Source: Duffyella gerundensis (GTDB lineage: Bacteria; Pseudomonadota; Gammaproteobacteria; Enterobacterales; Enterobacteriaceae). Taken from it: DNA of 64,000 nt. Of this stretch, positions 37,164 through 46,725 are shown one piece after another. Positions within the stretch are counted from its first letter, which is position 1. Each line of letters starts with the position of its first letter. The stretch lies in NCBI RefSeq assembly GCF_001517405.1, contig NZ_LN907827.1, positions 205,769-269,768 of the forward strand, given 5' to 3'. The notes below the pieces were generated by a model that searched no databases, was not told where the DNA came from, and saw only the letters and a list, made by a program, of their open reading frames with translations. The translations under genes were made by a program, and so were the position numbers.

Positions 37164-38606
37164 CTAGACGCGCGCTGAAGGTTGCAGTTCCTCGCGGAAA
37201 TGCTTCTCCAACTGCTCCAGGCTTTTGCCTTTGGTTTCCGGCGCACAGAGAATCACGAAAATCCCCCCGGCGATGCCCACAGCGGCAAAGCTCAGGAAGC
37301 AGGCCGGCAGGCCAAAGTGATCCAGCATGGTTGGGAACAGCAGGGCGATGGTGAAGTTGGTAATTTGCATCGCAAACACCGACAGCCCGGTTGCACGACC
37401 ACGAATACTCAGCGGGAAAATTTCCGACAGCAGCAGCCAAGTGACCGGCGACAGCGCTGCCTGCTGGAAGCTGAGGAACACCAGCATGCCCGCCAGCACC
37501 AGCCAGCAGCGGATCATGTTAGGGTCGCCATTAACCGTCTCCGGCATCAACAGCGTGACCAGACCAATCGCTACCAGCGTACAGGTACAGCCAATTTGCC
37601 CGGTAAGCAGCAGCGGACGACGGCCAAAACGGCTGAGCAGCATAATCCCAACAAAGGTCATCAGCACCGAGATAACGCCATTAGCGATAGTGGCAATCAG
37701 CGACGCATTGGTACCCATCCCGGCTGCCTGCAGCATGGTTGGCGCATAGAACATAATGGTGTTAACGCCAGAGAGCTGCTGGATCATGGCAATGCCGATG
37801 CCCAGCGCCACCAGCCGTTTCATCCACACGGAAATGGTGCGATTACGCTGTGCGCTCTTTTCACGCTTTGGCTTCACCGCGCTGCGGATATTATTGAATT
37901 CGCGCTCAACATAACGTGAGTCGCGGGTGCGTTTCAGCACGTCGCGTGCCTCTTTGAAACGGCCATGCATGGCATACCAGCGCGGTGTATCGGGTAAGAA
38001 CAGCATGCCAACCCACAGCACTACGGCGGGCACACAGGCTACGCCAAGCATCCAGCGCCAGGTCTCTTCGCCACCCCAAATTTCATTGATGGTCGCGTTG
38101 CTGACGTAGGCGATCAACTGACCGGAAACGATCATCATCTCCTGCAGGGTCACAAACTGCCAGCGACGGTTTGCCGGAACGATTTCAGCGATATAGACCG
38201 GCACAATGGCCGCCGCGCCGCCTACCGCCAGGCCGAGAATAAAGCGGAAGGTGATCATCAGCTCAACATTGGGTGCCATAGCACAGCCGAGCGAGCCGGT
38301 TAAAAACACCACCGCCATGATCAAAATGATCTTGCGGCGTCCCAGACGATCGGCCATGCGACCGGCGCTGATGGCCCCAAAGGCTGAACCGAGAATAAGG
38401 AAGCTGGTGACCATGCCGGTGGTGGCTGGCGTGAGATGCAAATCATGCTTCATGAACAGCAGCGCGCCAGCGATGACGCCGGTATCGTACCCAAACAGCA
38501 GTCCGCCTAAAGTGGCAACGACCGCAATCACCTTCACCAGCGGCTCGACAGACTGCGTCGCCGACTTCGGTTGAGAAGCTGGATTGTTGTTATTTATTTC
38601 AGACAC
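37164..38606 (-). CDS. MFS sugar porter
   Basis: A 480-residue, twelve-helix major facilitator of the sugar porter subfamily. Seen: GGLLFGYDTGVIAGALLF in helix 1, DRLGRRK in loop 2-3, VPVYIAEIVPANRRW, QQLSGVNTIMFYAP in helix 7, and the C-terminal PETKGKSLEQLEKHF. The order is most like bacterial myo-inositol/galactose/xylose-proton symporters; the substrate is unproven. I chose GTG at 38606 (MSEINNN) because AGGGG precedes it by seven bases; an upstream ATG at 38645 has none. Its own terminator follows. Confidence 0.85.
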   Translation of the reverse strand: MSEINNNNPASQPKSATQSVEPLVKVIAVVATLGGLLFGYDTGVIAGALLFMKHDLHLTPATTGMVTSFLILGSAFGAISAGRMADRLGRRKIILIMAVVFLTGSLGCAMAPNVELMITFRFILGLAVGGAAAIVPVYIAEIVPANRRWQFVTLQEMMIVSGQLIAYVSNATINEIWGGEETWRWMLGVACVPAVVLWVGMLFLPDTPRWYAMHGRFKEARDVLKRTRDSRYVEREFNNIRSAVKPKREKSAQRNRTISVWMKRLVALGIGIAMIQQLSGVNTIMFYAPTMLQAAGMGTNASLIATIANGVISVLMTFVGIMLLSRFGRRPLLLTGQIGCTCTLVAIGLVTLLMPETVNGDPNMIRCWLVLAGMLVFLSFQQAALSPVTWLLLSEIFPLSIRGRATGLSVFAMQITNFTIALLFPTMLDHFGLPACFLSFAAVGIAGGIFVILCAPETKGKSLEQLEKHFREELQPSARV

Positions 38607-38750
38607 TGCAATACCCCTGATTTTCACGCAAATCGCATGCAGCATACAATCTAGGTGATAACTGAGATGTCGCTCATATCTTTACAAAAATATTTTAGGC
38701 ACTCACCGGACGTAATAAACGCTGATTGATCAAGGAATAAGCGTAACGGT

Positions 38751-40253
38751 TTATCGCTGAGCAGCAACAGTGGGGGAACGGGTGACGATTTGATTGCGCC
38801 CGTTGCGCTTGGCGGCGTAAAGCGCCTGGTCAGCGTCATGCACCAGGCTGTCGGCATTACTGCCAATGCTAAAGGTGCTAACGCCAATGCTCAGCGTGAC
38901 AATCTTCTCCGCCAGTTCGGTGCTGGCGTGCGGCAGTGCGGCGGCGCGCACGGCGGCAAGAATACGTTGAGCCAGTGCCAGAGCGGCAGACGCATCAGTG
39001 GCGGGCAGCACAAAAGCAAACTCTTCGCCGCCGTAACGGGCAACCACATCGCCGTTGCGCTGCGCCAGCGATTTTAAGATGTCGGCGATGCGACGCAGGC
39101 AGGCATCACCGGCGACATGGCCGCGCGTGTCGTTATAGCGCTTGAAGTAGTCGATATCGCACATGATCAATGACATCGGCACGCCGGTTGTCGCGGCACG
39201 TTCGATGCACTGCTCAAGGTAAATATCGAACTGTCTTCGGTTGGCCAGCCCGGTCAGGCTGTCAATCAGGGCGAGATCCTGCAGGCGATGGTTGGCATAG
39301 GTCAGCTCATCGCGTGCGCGCAGCAGCTCGGCCTGATTTTCCAGCATCAGCCGCAGCTGTCGCAGCAGCAGCAGGCCAAACAGCATTACCAGCATCAGCA
39401 TTAACAGGTTCAGACAGATAATGCCCAGATTGGTGCGCAGCCAGGCTTTGCGCAGCGCATCGCGATCGATGCCTACCGCCGCAACCAGCGGATAGTGCGG
39501 CACCATAGCGTAACCAAAAATGCGGGTAATACCGTCGATCGGCGAGCGCCAGGTGCCGCTGCCGGTCGGGCTCACCTTAAGCAGTTTTTGATACAGAGGC
39601 GTGTGCGCCATGCTGTGATTGGTCAGCCGATCGGCAAAAGGCCGCACGTAGAGCATGGTGGCATCGCGATGGGTTAACCCCAGCACATCATGCTCGCCAA
39701 TCTCAAAGTAATCATAATATTGGCGAAAATAATCGACCCGCACAGTGCCCAGCGCCACGCCACGAAAATGCCCTTCGGCGTCATCCAGCCGCAGTGATAC
39801 GGGAATTACCGGCTCGTTATTCGAACGGCTACGAATGACATGACCAATGTGCATCTGCTGATTATCATGACGGCGATGCCAGCTGAAATAGTCGCGATCG
39901 CCGTTGCTGTAGGCAGGAAGCGGACCGGGGGCTGAATTGGCTACTGAGATGCCATTGGCGTCAAACACAAACAGGCCGTTCAGCTGTGGCAACAGCGCCT
40001 TCTGCCGTGCCAGCAGACCCTGAGTACCGGCGTAATGACCCGGTGAGGAAAAAATATCATCGGCGTTGCGGGCGATCTCCTGCAGCGTAATCTGCACCTG
40101 CAGAAATGTGTCTTGCGCCTGACGTGAAAGTGCCAGCGACTGATTTTTTACCAGACGCTCGTTCTCCTGCAGCTCATGCTGCCAGGATTGCCATAAGGCG
40201 CCACCACTGATCAGCACCACGCTAATGCTGACCAGCAGCAGAAAAAGTGGCAT
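38751..40253 (-). CDS. Membrane-bound Cache-GGDEF diguanylate cyclase
   Basis: A 500-residue protein. A transmembrane helix near the N-terminus (FLLLVSISVVLISGGALW) and a second near residue 290 (IICLNLLMLMLVMLFGLLLL) enclose a periplasmic double-Cache sensor of about 250 residues with GDRDYFSWHRRHDNQQMHIG. A cytosolic GGDEF domain follows: active-site GGEEF at residues 408-412, and an inhibitory I-site R399-x-x-D402 five residues upstream. It should make c-di-GMP and be product-inhibited. The ligand is unknown. Confidence 0.9.
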   Translation of the reverse strand: MPLFLLLVSISVVLISGGALWQSWQHELQENERLVKNQSLALSRQAQDTFLQVQITLQEIARNADDIFSSPGHYAGTQGLLARQKALLPQLNGLFVFDANGISVANSAPGPLPAYSNGDRDYFSWHRRHDNQQMHIGHVIRSRSNNEPVIPVSLRLDDAEGHFRGVALGTVRVDYFRQYYDYFEIGEHDVLGLTHRDATMLYVRPFADRLTNHSMAHTPLYQKLLKVSPTGSGTWRSPIDGITRIFGYAMVPHYPLVAAVGIDRDALRKAWLRTNLGIICLNLLMLMLVMLFGLLLLRQLRLMLENQAELLRARDELTYANHRLQDLALIDSLTGLANRRQFDIYLEQCIERAATTGVPMSLIMCDIDYFKRYNDTRGHVAGDACLRRIADILKSLAQRNGDVVARYGGEEFAFVLPATDASAALALAQRILAAVRAAALPHASTELAEKIVTLSIGVSTFSIGSNADSLVHDADQALYAAKRNGRNQIVTRSPTVAAQR

Positions 40254-40506
40254 CGCCCGTTGCGGTGAGGCTAATTTTCCCGGTATCAGATCCTTCTCCC
40301 TCTCTCACCACAGCCTTGCCGATAGGCTAAGCATACTGTCAGTTGTCTTAATTGGCGAAAGCCAACAGCAATTACTGCGCGGCGTATCGCACTGTCGGTA
40401 AAGGTTAAAAAAGCGCGCAAACTGTATCCTGATATGTCTTGCCACAAAAATGTCATCTTCATCTTCTAGCGTGATGCGCACACTCCGTTCTTTTATGGAA
40501 ATCCCC

Positions 40507-41769
40507 ATGCGCCTGACGCTTTCGGTTATTGCCCTTAGTCTGTTCGCCAGCACGCTGGCAGACGCCGCTGAACCCCAGTGGTCGCAGATTCACGCTACGG
40601 CGGTGAATACCACCGCCGATTTGAACCCCAACTTTGCCGCCCGCGAAGCGGTGATCCAGCAGCAGCTGATTGCGGCGCTGCGGGGCAACGCCAGCAGCTT
40701 GCAACGCAGTGAGCTTGAAACGGCCAGGCAGAGCAGCGTGCAGGCCGATACCGCCTGGCTGCAGGCCAGCGGCTATGACTTCCATAAAAAAGAGAATCAG
40801 CAGGCGGGCATTGCGCTGCTCAGCCAATTCAGCGCGCAACCGAAAGCGGTCATGACGGCCAATCTGGATACGGTAGAAAGCATCAATCTCAATGCTACCG
40901 GCGGCCAGCGGCGCGGTGCATTGATAGATGCCGAAGGGCAGAACTTTCTCTATTTTCTGGCCGATGCAATGGGACCGGATCTCGGTAAGGCGTTTCTGAC
41001 CGCCTATAACAAAGGCGAGCTGAGCAAGGCCGCGGCGCTGATTAAAGCCAGCGAGGTCAGTACCAGCGCGGCGAAAAAACACTTCAACTATCCGCGTCCT
41101 TTCCTGGTGGCGGGCAATAGCATTCACAACGTGCCGGATGACGCGGTGGTCAAAGATAATCAGCCTTATCGCGCCGATGGCGGCTCGTTTCCCAGCGGGC
41201 ATACCAACACCGGTTACACCGATGCGCTGTTGATGGCGGAGATGCTTCCCGAACGCTTTGTGCCGCTGCTGGATCGCGGCGCGCGCTACGGCTATTCACG
41301 CATCGTGCTCGGCGTGCATTATCCTCTGGATGTGATCGGTTCGCGCATGGCGGCGGAACGCAACGTGGCACATTTTATGAATGATGCGGCGTATCGGACG
41401 TTGTTTGAGCAGGCAAAGCAGGAGTTACGCGGGGCGCTGGAGAAAGAGTGCGGCATGTCACTGGCGGCGTGCGCTCGCACAACGGGCGATGCCGATCCTT
41501 ATGCCGCGCCGCAGATGCGGCAGTTTTATCGCTTTACGATGACGTATGGCCTGCCACGTCAGCGGACGCAGCAGTCCAGCGTACAGGTCCCCGCGGGGGC
41601 AGAAGTGCTGCTGGAGGCGCCGTTACCGCAGTTAAATGCAGCACAGCGCCGTCAGTTGATGGTCAGCAGTGCGCTGGCGGCGGGCTATCCGCTGTCAGGC
41701 GATGCCGAACAAAGTTTCTGGCAGCGCCTGAACTTGCATGATGCGGTTGTCAGCGCCAGCAAGCGCTAA
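40507..41769 (+). CDS. Class A nonspecific acid phosphatase (PAP2 family)
   Basis: A 420-residue exported phosphatase. The signal peptide MRLTLSVIALSLFASTLADAA is cut after ADA. The vanadium-haloperoxidase/PAP2 motifs are complete: KKHFNYPRP (K-x6-RP), GSFPSGHT (PSGH), and YSRIVLGVHYPLDVIG (SR-x5-H-x3-D). It would release phosphate from many organic monoesters in the periplasm. At 420 residues it is longer than PhoN-type enzymes (about 250), with an extra N-terminal helical part and a C-terminal extension from residue 320. The start at 40507 best fits the signal peptide. Confidence 0.87.
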   Translation: MRLTLSVIALSLFASTLADAAEPQWSQIHATAVNTTADLNPNFAAREAVIQQQLIAALRGNASSLQRSELETARQSSVQADTAWLQASGYDFHKKENQQAGIALLSQFSAQPKAVMTANLDTVESINLNATGGQRRGALIDAEGQNFLYFLADAMGPDLGKAFLTAYNKGELSKAAALIKASEVSTSAAKKHFNYPRPFLVAGNSIHNVPDDAVVKDNQPYRADGGSFPSGHTNTGYTDALLMAEMLPERFVPLLDRGARYGYSRIVLGVHYPLDVIGSRMAAERNVAHFMNDAAYRTLFEQAKQELRGALEKECGMSLAACARTTGDADPYAAPQMRQFYRFTMTYGLPRQRTQQSSVQVPAGAEVLLEAPLPQLNAAQRRQLMVSSALAAGYPLSGDAEQSFWQRLNLHDAVVSASKR

Positions 41770-41770
41770 C

Positions 41771-43150
41771 TTATCCTTTACGGTTACGCCACACGGTTTG
41801 CGCGTTACAGAATTCGCGCAGGCCGAAGTGGGACAGCTCGCGGCCATAACCGCTTTTCTTCACGCCACCAAAGGCAACGCGTGGATCGGAGGCGCTGATG
41901 CCGTTGATAAACACGCCGCCGCACTCCAGCTGCACCGTCATCGCTTCGGCCAATGCGGTATCGGCGGTATAGATCGTGGCGCTCAGGCCAAAATCGCTGT
42001 CGTTAGCCAGCGTTACTGCATGATCGGCATCCCGTGCGGCGATAATGCTGGCAACCGGACCAAACAGCTCTTCGCGAAAGGCGGTCATCTCAGGCGTCAC
42101 GTTGGACAGCACGGTTGGCGCATAGTAGTTGCCGGCACCGGCAATTTTCTCACCGCCCATCAGCAACGTGGCACCTTCTGACAGCGTGGCCTGCACCTGC
42201 GCATCCAGCTCGTCGCGCAGATCGTAACGCGCCATCGGGCCGATGTAAGTCGCTTCATCAGTGGGATCGCCGATTTTCATTTCGCGCGCCATCGCCACAA
42301 ACGTCTCGGTGAAGGCGGGCAAAATCGCCTCTTCAACAATCAGCCGCTTCGCGGCAGCGCACACCTGGCCGCCATTCTGAAAGCGGCCCAACAGCGCTGC
42401 GCGCACCGCTTCATCAAGGTTGGCATCTTTCAGCACGATAAAGGCATCTGCGCCGCCCAGCTCCATCACCGATTTTTTCAGTGCGGCACCGGCCTGAGAT
42501 GCAATCGCGGTGCCAGCGCGCACGCTGCCGGTCAGAGTGACGGCGGCAATACGATCGTCTTTAATGGCGGCAGAAACGCCGTCGTTGGTGGCGTTGATCA
42601 CGCTGAACACGCCCGCTGGTAAACCCGCTTCGGCCGCCGCCTGCAACAGCAGTTGAGTCGAGCCCGCCACGTTGGGGGCCGGTTTCAGCAGGAAAGTGTT
42701 GCCTGCCAACATGGCCGGTACCGCGCCACGCAATACCTGCCAGACCGGGAAGTTCCACGGCATCACTGCCAGAATGGTGCCCAGCGGACGATAAGCTATT
42801 TCAGCGTGACCATTGTCGACCTGCGTCGGTTCCGGTGCCAGCATGGCCGGACCTTCGCTGGCGTACCAGTCACAGAGCGCCGCTGATTTTTCCACTTCTG
42901 CCCGCGCCTGCGTCACCGGCTTGCCCATCTCTTGCGTGATGGCATCGGCTAACACGTCGCGATACTGTCGCAGCACCTGCGCAAAGCGAACCAGATAGCT
43001 GGCACGATCGGCGATCGGCACGTTTTTCCACAGCGAAAACGCGCTGCTGCTTTGCGCCAATGCCGCTTCAAGCTCGCTGGCGCTGGCAAAAGGATAAACC
43101 GCCAGCGTTTCGCCGGTTGCAGGATTTAGGGTAGAGATTGAATTTTGCAT
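41771..43150 (-). CDS. sad: NAD+-dependent succinate semialdehyde dehydrogenase Sad (YneI)
   Basis: A 459-residue aldehyde dehydrogenase closely matching E. coli Sad, which oxidises succinate semialdehyde to succinate. Seen: TILAVMPWNFPVWQVLRGAVP, the NAD-binding TLTGSVRAGTAIASQAG, the catalytic glutamate in VMELGGADAFIV and the catalytic cysteine in NGGQVCAAAKRL. Divergent with the LysR gene across a 101-base region, as sad and yneJ are in E. coli. The paired regulator supports a role in putrescine/GABA-type catabolism. It ends one base past the stop of the convergent phosphatase gene. Confidence 0.93.
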   Translation of the reverse strand: MQNSISTLNPATGETLAVYPFASASELEAALAQSSSAFSLWKNVPIADRASYLVRFAQVLRQYRDVLADAITQEMGKPVTQARAEVEKSAALCDWYASEGPAMLAPEPTQVDNGHAEIAYRPLGTILAVMPWNFPVWQVLRGAVPAMLAGNTFLLKPAPNVAGSTQLLLQAAAEAGLPAGVFSVINATNDGVSAAIKDDRIAAVTLTGSVRAGTAIASQAGAALKKSVMELGGADAFIVLKDANLDEAVRAALLGRFQNGGQVCAAAKRLIVEEAILPAFTETFVAMAREMKIGDPTDEATYIGPMARYDLRDELDAQVQATLSEGATLLMGGEKIAGAGNYYAPTVLSNVTPEMTAFREELFGPVASIIAARDADHAVTLANDSDFGLSATIYTADTALAEAMTVQLECGGVFINGISASDPRVAFGGVKKSGYGRELSHFGLREFCNAQTVWRNRKG

Positions 43151-43251
43151 GCGTGCCTCTTAGTGACGTTGCGTTGGGTAAACAATAGGCGATTGCGCTC
43201 CTCAGTTAAATTGAATAATAATGAGAAAGTTTTTCTGATAACGAGAAAGGT

Positions 43252-44130
43252 ATGCAGCTCTCCCAACTGGAAATGTTTCGTGCGGTTGCCGCCACCGGCA
43301 GTATCAGCGCGGCGGCAGAAGCCGTACATCGGGTGCCCTCAAACGTCACCACACGCATTAAGCAGCTTGAAGCGGAGCTGGGCGTTGCGCTGTTTATCCG
43401 CGAAAATCAGCGGTTGCGGCTGTCGCCAGCGGGCCGTCATTTTCTCGATTACAACAACCGCATTCTGGACCTGGTGGATGAAGCCAGACTGGCGGTCAGC
43501 GGCGATCGGCCCGCCGGGCTGTTTGCGCTCGGTTCGCTGGAGAGCACCGCTGCGGTACGTATTCCGCCGCTGCTGGCGTGTTATCACCACCATTATCCGC
43601 AGGTAGAACTGGCATTAAGCACCGGGCCTTCGGGCGATATGCTGGATCGGGTGCTGGAGGGCAGCCTGGAAGCGGCGTTTGTCGACGGCCCGATTTTGCA
43701 TCCGGTACTGGAAGGCGTGCCGGTGTTTCGCGAAGAGATGGTGCTGGTGGCGACGCAGCAGCACCCGGCGATCGCCTGCGCAGAAGATGTTAACGGCGAA
43801 AACCTGTTTGCCTTCCGCGATAACTGTTCTTATCGACGCCATTTTGAAAGCTGGTTTCGCGATGGCAACGCCATGCCCGGAAAAATCTACCCGGTAGAGA
43901 GTTATCACGGCATGCTCGCCTGTGTTACCGCGGGCAGCGGCATAGCGCTGATGCCGCGTTCGATGCTGGAAAGCATGCCCGGCAGCGGCACCGTCAGCGC
44001 CTGGCCGTTGGCAGAAAATTACCGTTATCTCGATACCTGGCTGGTCTGGCGCCGGGGTCCACGCTCAATCAATCTTAATGAGTTTATTGGGTTGCTACCC
44101 GGAGGGGAGGGGGAAGCCTGTCAGGGCTAA
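43252..44130 (+). CDS. ptrR: LysR-type transcriptional regulator PtrR (YneJ)
   Basis: A 292-residue LysR regulator matching E. coli YneJ, also called PtrR, which controls the neighbouring sad gene. The N-terminal helix-turn-helix ([36 protein letters not shown]) and the effector-binding domain ([33 protein letters not shown]) are both near-identical in layout to it. Its operator probably lies in the 101-base 43151-43251 spacer shared with sad. After the stop the palindromic mosaic begins. Confidence 0.9.
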   Translation: MQLSQLEMFRAVAATGSISAAAEAVHRVPSNVTTRIKQLEAELGVALFIRENQRLRLSPAGRHFLDYNNRILDLVDEARLAVSGDRPAGLFALGSLESTAAVRIPPLLACYHHHYPQVELALSTGPSGDMLDRVLEGSLEAAFVDGPILHPVLEGVPVFREEMVLVATQQHPAIACAEDVNGENLFAFRDNCSYRRHFESWFRDGNAMPGKIYPVESYHGMLACVTAGSGIALMPRSMLESMPGSGTVSAWPLAENYRYLDTWLVWRRGPRSINLNEFIGLLPGGEGEACQG

Positions 44131-44138
44131 GGCCAGCG

Positions 44139-44440
44139 GCCTTTTAAGGTCAATGTCTTGAGGTCAACGTCTTGAGGTCAACGTCTTAAGGTCAAAAGCG
44201 ATTTCGTTCAGGCTAAAGCCTGCCCGAGCAGGGCCGGCAGTCGCCCCGGCCCTGCACCCGCGCTATCCGGCAAACACAACCGCCCGCTGCGCGGGTGCCC
44301 TCGGCAAAAGCGTTTTCCTGACGGACCCGGCGCGATTCGCTCCCGGCTCAGCGCGCCTTCTCGCCGCATCCCTGCGGCTCATCCTGGAAAACACTTTTCC
44401 CTCGGCGTTTGTGATGCCTCTAAAGGTCAACACCCAAAAC
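44139..44440. repeat. Left inverted arm of the mosaic
   Basis: This arm begins with three 14-base units AGGTCAAyGTCTTr (44147-44188). It continues with ATTTCGTTC, CCCGAGCAGGG, CCCTGCACCC, GCTATCCGGCAAACACAACC and CCGCCCGC, each found in reverse complement and in the same order in the right arm. It ends with GATGCCTC-x-AAGGTCAA (44412-44430). Confidence 0.75.
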
Positions 44441-44509
44441 CCAAAACCCAACACCCAAAACCCAAAACCCAAAACCCAAAAGCTAAAAGCTAAAAGCTAA
44501 AAGCTAAAA
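44433..44509. repeat. In-phase heptamer array CCCAAAA x7 then GCTAAAA x4
   Basis: Six CCCAAAA units plus one CCCAACA variant (44447-44453) are followed without a phase shift by four GCTAAAA units. The complementary strand reads TTTTGGG in tandem, which can form G-quadruplex structure. Confidence 0.9.
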
Positions 44510-44550
44510 AAACAGAGCCAGAATTATCGCCATCGCCAGAAGCTAAAGAC

Positions 44551-44606
<56 letters not shown>

Positions 44607-44929
44607 GAAAGTCAGGTTGGGTTTGGGGCATGTATATTAAAGCCTGAGATTCAGGTTTTAAGCTAAGGTACGTTATCTCAAGCGTTAAGCCCGAAATGTA
44701 AAATCTGGGGCTACGCAATGAAAACTGACCGGCGTATCATCTTTACCCTGAATAACTTAATTTCGATCTTGCGGTGTTTTGGCTGCGTCTTCAGCGTCTA
44801 CTGAAATAGGCTTTCTCGTTTTGTCTTAGTAAAGTCGTTGCCCTGAATACTAACCCTACAAAGCCAAAGCCGGCTTTCCTTTAGATTTAGGTCTCAGCCT
44901 CGGTTTTAAACTTTCGATATTAATTGAGA

Positions 44930-45025
44930 TTTTGACCTGGGTTTTGACCTGGGTTTTGACCTGGGTTTTGACCTGGGTTTTGACCTGGGTTTTGAACTAG
45001 GTTTTGACTTGGGTTTTGACCTTGA
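44930..45025. repeat. 12-bp tandem array TTTTGACCTGGG
   Basis: Five exact TTTTGACCTGGG units (44930-44989) are followed by TTTTGAACTAGG, TTTTGACTTGGG and a partial TTTTGACCTTGA, eight in all. The reverse complement contains AGGTCAAAA, the same word as the 14-mers in the arms. Confidence 0.9.
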
Positions 45026-45370
45026 GGAGGCATCACCACCGCTGAGGAGGTGAACATTTCAGGATGTCCCGCCATGGATGGCGGGACAAGGGAGCGCTGA
45101 GCAGACAAAAACGCCGGGAGCGTTTTTGAACAGCGCTTGCGCTGCCCCGAAGGGGTGAGCCTCAGGATGAGGCGAATACTCCGAATCGCGAGCGGTCCGT
45201 GAAGAAATGTGAACCGACGAAGGTACCCGCCTGCGGCGGGCGGTTGTGTTTGCCGGATAGCCGGGGTGCAGGGGCGGGGCGCATGCCGCCCCTGCTCGGG
45301 CGGCCCGAAGGGCAGAACGAAATGGCCGTTGACCTCAAGACCTTGACCTCAAGACCTTGACCTTAAAAGC
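45010..45370. repeat. Right inverted arm of the mosaic
   Basis: It carries in reverse order the blocks of the left arm: CTTGAGGAGGCATCACCAC, GGTTGTGTTTGCCGGATAGC (45242-45261), GGGTGCAGGGGCGG, CCTGCTCGGGC, GAACGAAAT, and 14-base units TTGACCTCAAGACC (45329-45364). It also has a perfect 9-bp hairpin (45066-45087) and an 8-bp stem with a T-run (45107-45127) that looks like an intrinsic terminator. Confidence 0.75.
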
Positions 45371-45405
45371 CGCCTGCAAGGCGCCACTCCACCCACCGGA
45401 ACGCT

Positions 45406-46446
45406 ATGTCAGACATATATCCTTTTTTTGATGGCCACAACGATGCGCTGCTGCGCCTGTGGATCAACCCGGCGCAGGATCCCGCGGCGGCCTTTATTGC
45501 CGGAACGCCTGATGGCCACCTCGATCTGCCGCGGGCGCGACAGGGCAGGCTGGCGGGCGGGCTGTTTGCGCTGTTTGTGCCGCCGGTGAGCTACATCGCC
45601 CATATCCGGCAGCAGACCGGCGAGGCGATCGCCGCGCAGCATCAGCCAGCGCAAATTGTGCGCGAGCAGGCGGCGATCCTGCAAGCGATCGCCGCGCAAT
45701 CCCACGGCCAGGCGACGATTTGCCGTACCGCAGGCGAGATTGAGCAGGCGATGCACAGCGGCGCGCTGGCGATGGTCATGCATCTGGAAGGCGGTGATGC
45801 GTTGGATAGCGAGGGCGAGCTGCTGGACGAACTCTGTGCGCAGGGGTTACGCAGCCTCGGGCCATTCTGGAATCTGCCTAACCGCTTTGGCGAGGGCGTG
45901 AATGGCAACTTTCCCGCATCGCCCGATACCGGCGCGGGCCTGACGGCTGAAGGTATCGCGCTGATCAAAACCTGCAATCAGCGCCGCATCCTAATCGATG
46001 TGTCGCACATGAATGAGAAGGCGTTTTGGGATACCGCGCGCCTCAGCGACGCGCCGCTGGTGGCAACCCATTCCAATGCGCATCAGCTCTGTCCGCAGCC
46101 GCGCAACCTCACCGATCGGCAGCTGGACGCCATCCGCGACAGCGATGGCCTGGTGGGCGTGAATTTTGGCACCGCGTTTCTGCGTGCCGACGGCAAACGC
46201 GACGGCAAGACGGCGGTCGCAGAGATTGTCAAACACCTCTCGTACCTCGCGGATAGAATAGGGATTGAGCGCGTGGCGTTGGGATCGGATTTCGATGGCG
46301 TGAACGTGCCAGACGCGCTGCACGACGTAGCCGGATTGCCCCGGCTGGCCGATGCGCTGGCCGCTGCCGGCTTCAGCGCAGCGTGCCAGCAGAAAATGGC
46401 CTGGCGTAACTGGCTACGAGTGCTAAAACAAACGTGGGGCGAATAG
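45406..46446 (+). CDS. M19 family membrane dipeptidase
   Basis: A 346-residue member of peptidase family M19 (renal-dipeptidase type TIM barrel). The metal-site motifs are FDGHNDALLRLW at the N-terminus, MHLEGGDAL (the bridging Glu), DVSHMNEKAFWDTA and LVATHSNAHQL (His ligands) and GSDFDG (Asp). No signal peptide or membrane segment is seen, so it is probably cytosolic. It lies 149 bases upstream of pqqA in the same direction. A peptidase here could recycle fragments of PqqA, or serve D-amino-acid dipeptides; neither is shown. Confidence 0.88.
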   Translation: MSDIYPFFDGHNDALLRLWINPAQDPAAAFIAGTPDGHLDLPRARQGRLAGGLFALFVPPVSYIAHIRQQTGEAIAAQHQPAQIVREQAAILQAIAAQSHGQATICRTAGEIEQAMHSGALAMVMHLEGGDALDSEGELLDELCAQGLRSLGPFWNLPNRFGEGVNGNFPASPDTGAGLTAEGIALIKTCNQRRILIDVSHMNEKAFWDTARLSDAPLVATHSNAHQLCPQPRNLTDRQLDAIRDSDGLVGVNFGTAFLRADGKRDGKTAVAEIVKHLSYLADRIGIERVALGSDFDGVNVPDALHDVAGLPRLADALAAAGFSAACQQKMAWRNWLRVLKQTWGE

Positions 46447-46595
46447 CCGCTCGACGATAATAATCCCTGACGCTTCAGGGGTTGATATCCCCGGAAGGGT
46501 AGCGCACCATTCGCCCCCGATTTGACAAATCACCCATTCGCTGCCGCACTTAAGGCGCGCAGTGATTTATTCAACACACCAACAGGAGCCGTATT

Positions 46596-46667
46596 ATGTG
46601 GATCAAACCTGAATTTACCGACCTTCGTCTGGGTCTGGAAGTTACGCTGTACATCTCTAACCGTTAA
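46596..46667 (+). CDS. pqqA: Coenzyme PQQ precursor peptide PqqA
   Basis: A 23-residue peptide, [20 protein letters not shown] plus SNR. The conserved Glu15 and Tyr19 in the E-x3-Y motif supply all carbons of pyrroloquinoline quinone; PqqE joins them. AGGAG at 46584-46588 lies upstream of the ATG. It is followed by a terminator hairpin. Confidence 0.98.
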   Translation: MWIKPEFTDLRLGLEVTLYISNR

Positions 46668-46676
46668 TCTGTACCG

Positions 46677-46700
46677 CCCACGGTTCGCCGTGGGTTTTTT
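46677..46700 (+). terminator. Attenuator hairpin between pqqA and pqqB
   Basis: CCCACGG (46677-46683), TTCG loop and CCGTGGG (46688-46694) form a 7-bp stem followed by six T. It is 10 bases past the pqqA stop, so it should end most transcripts there and make PqqA in excess over the enzymes. Confidence 0.85.
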
Positions 46701-46725
46701 CTCCCCCTCTTTTTCCGGTCTACCC

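Noticed and set aside
45107..45127. An sRNA gene in the right arm of the mosaic, because of the terminator-like stem with a T-run.
   Set aside because: No promoter or start could be seen upstream, and the stem is part of a larger repeated block.
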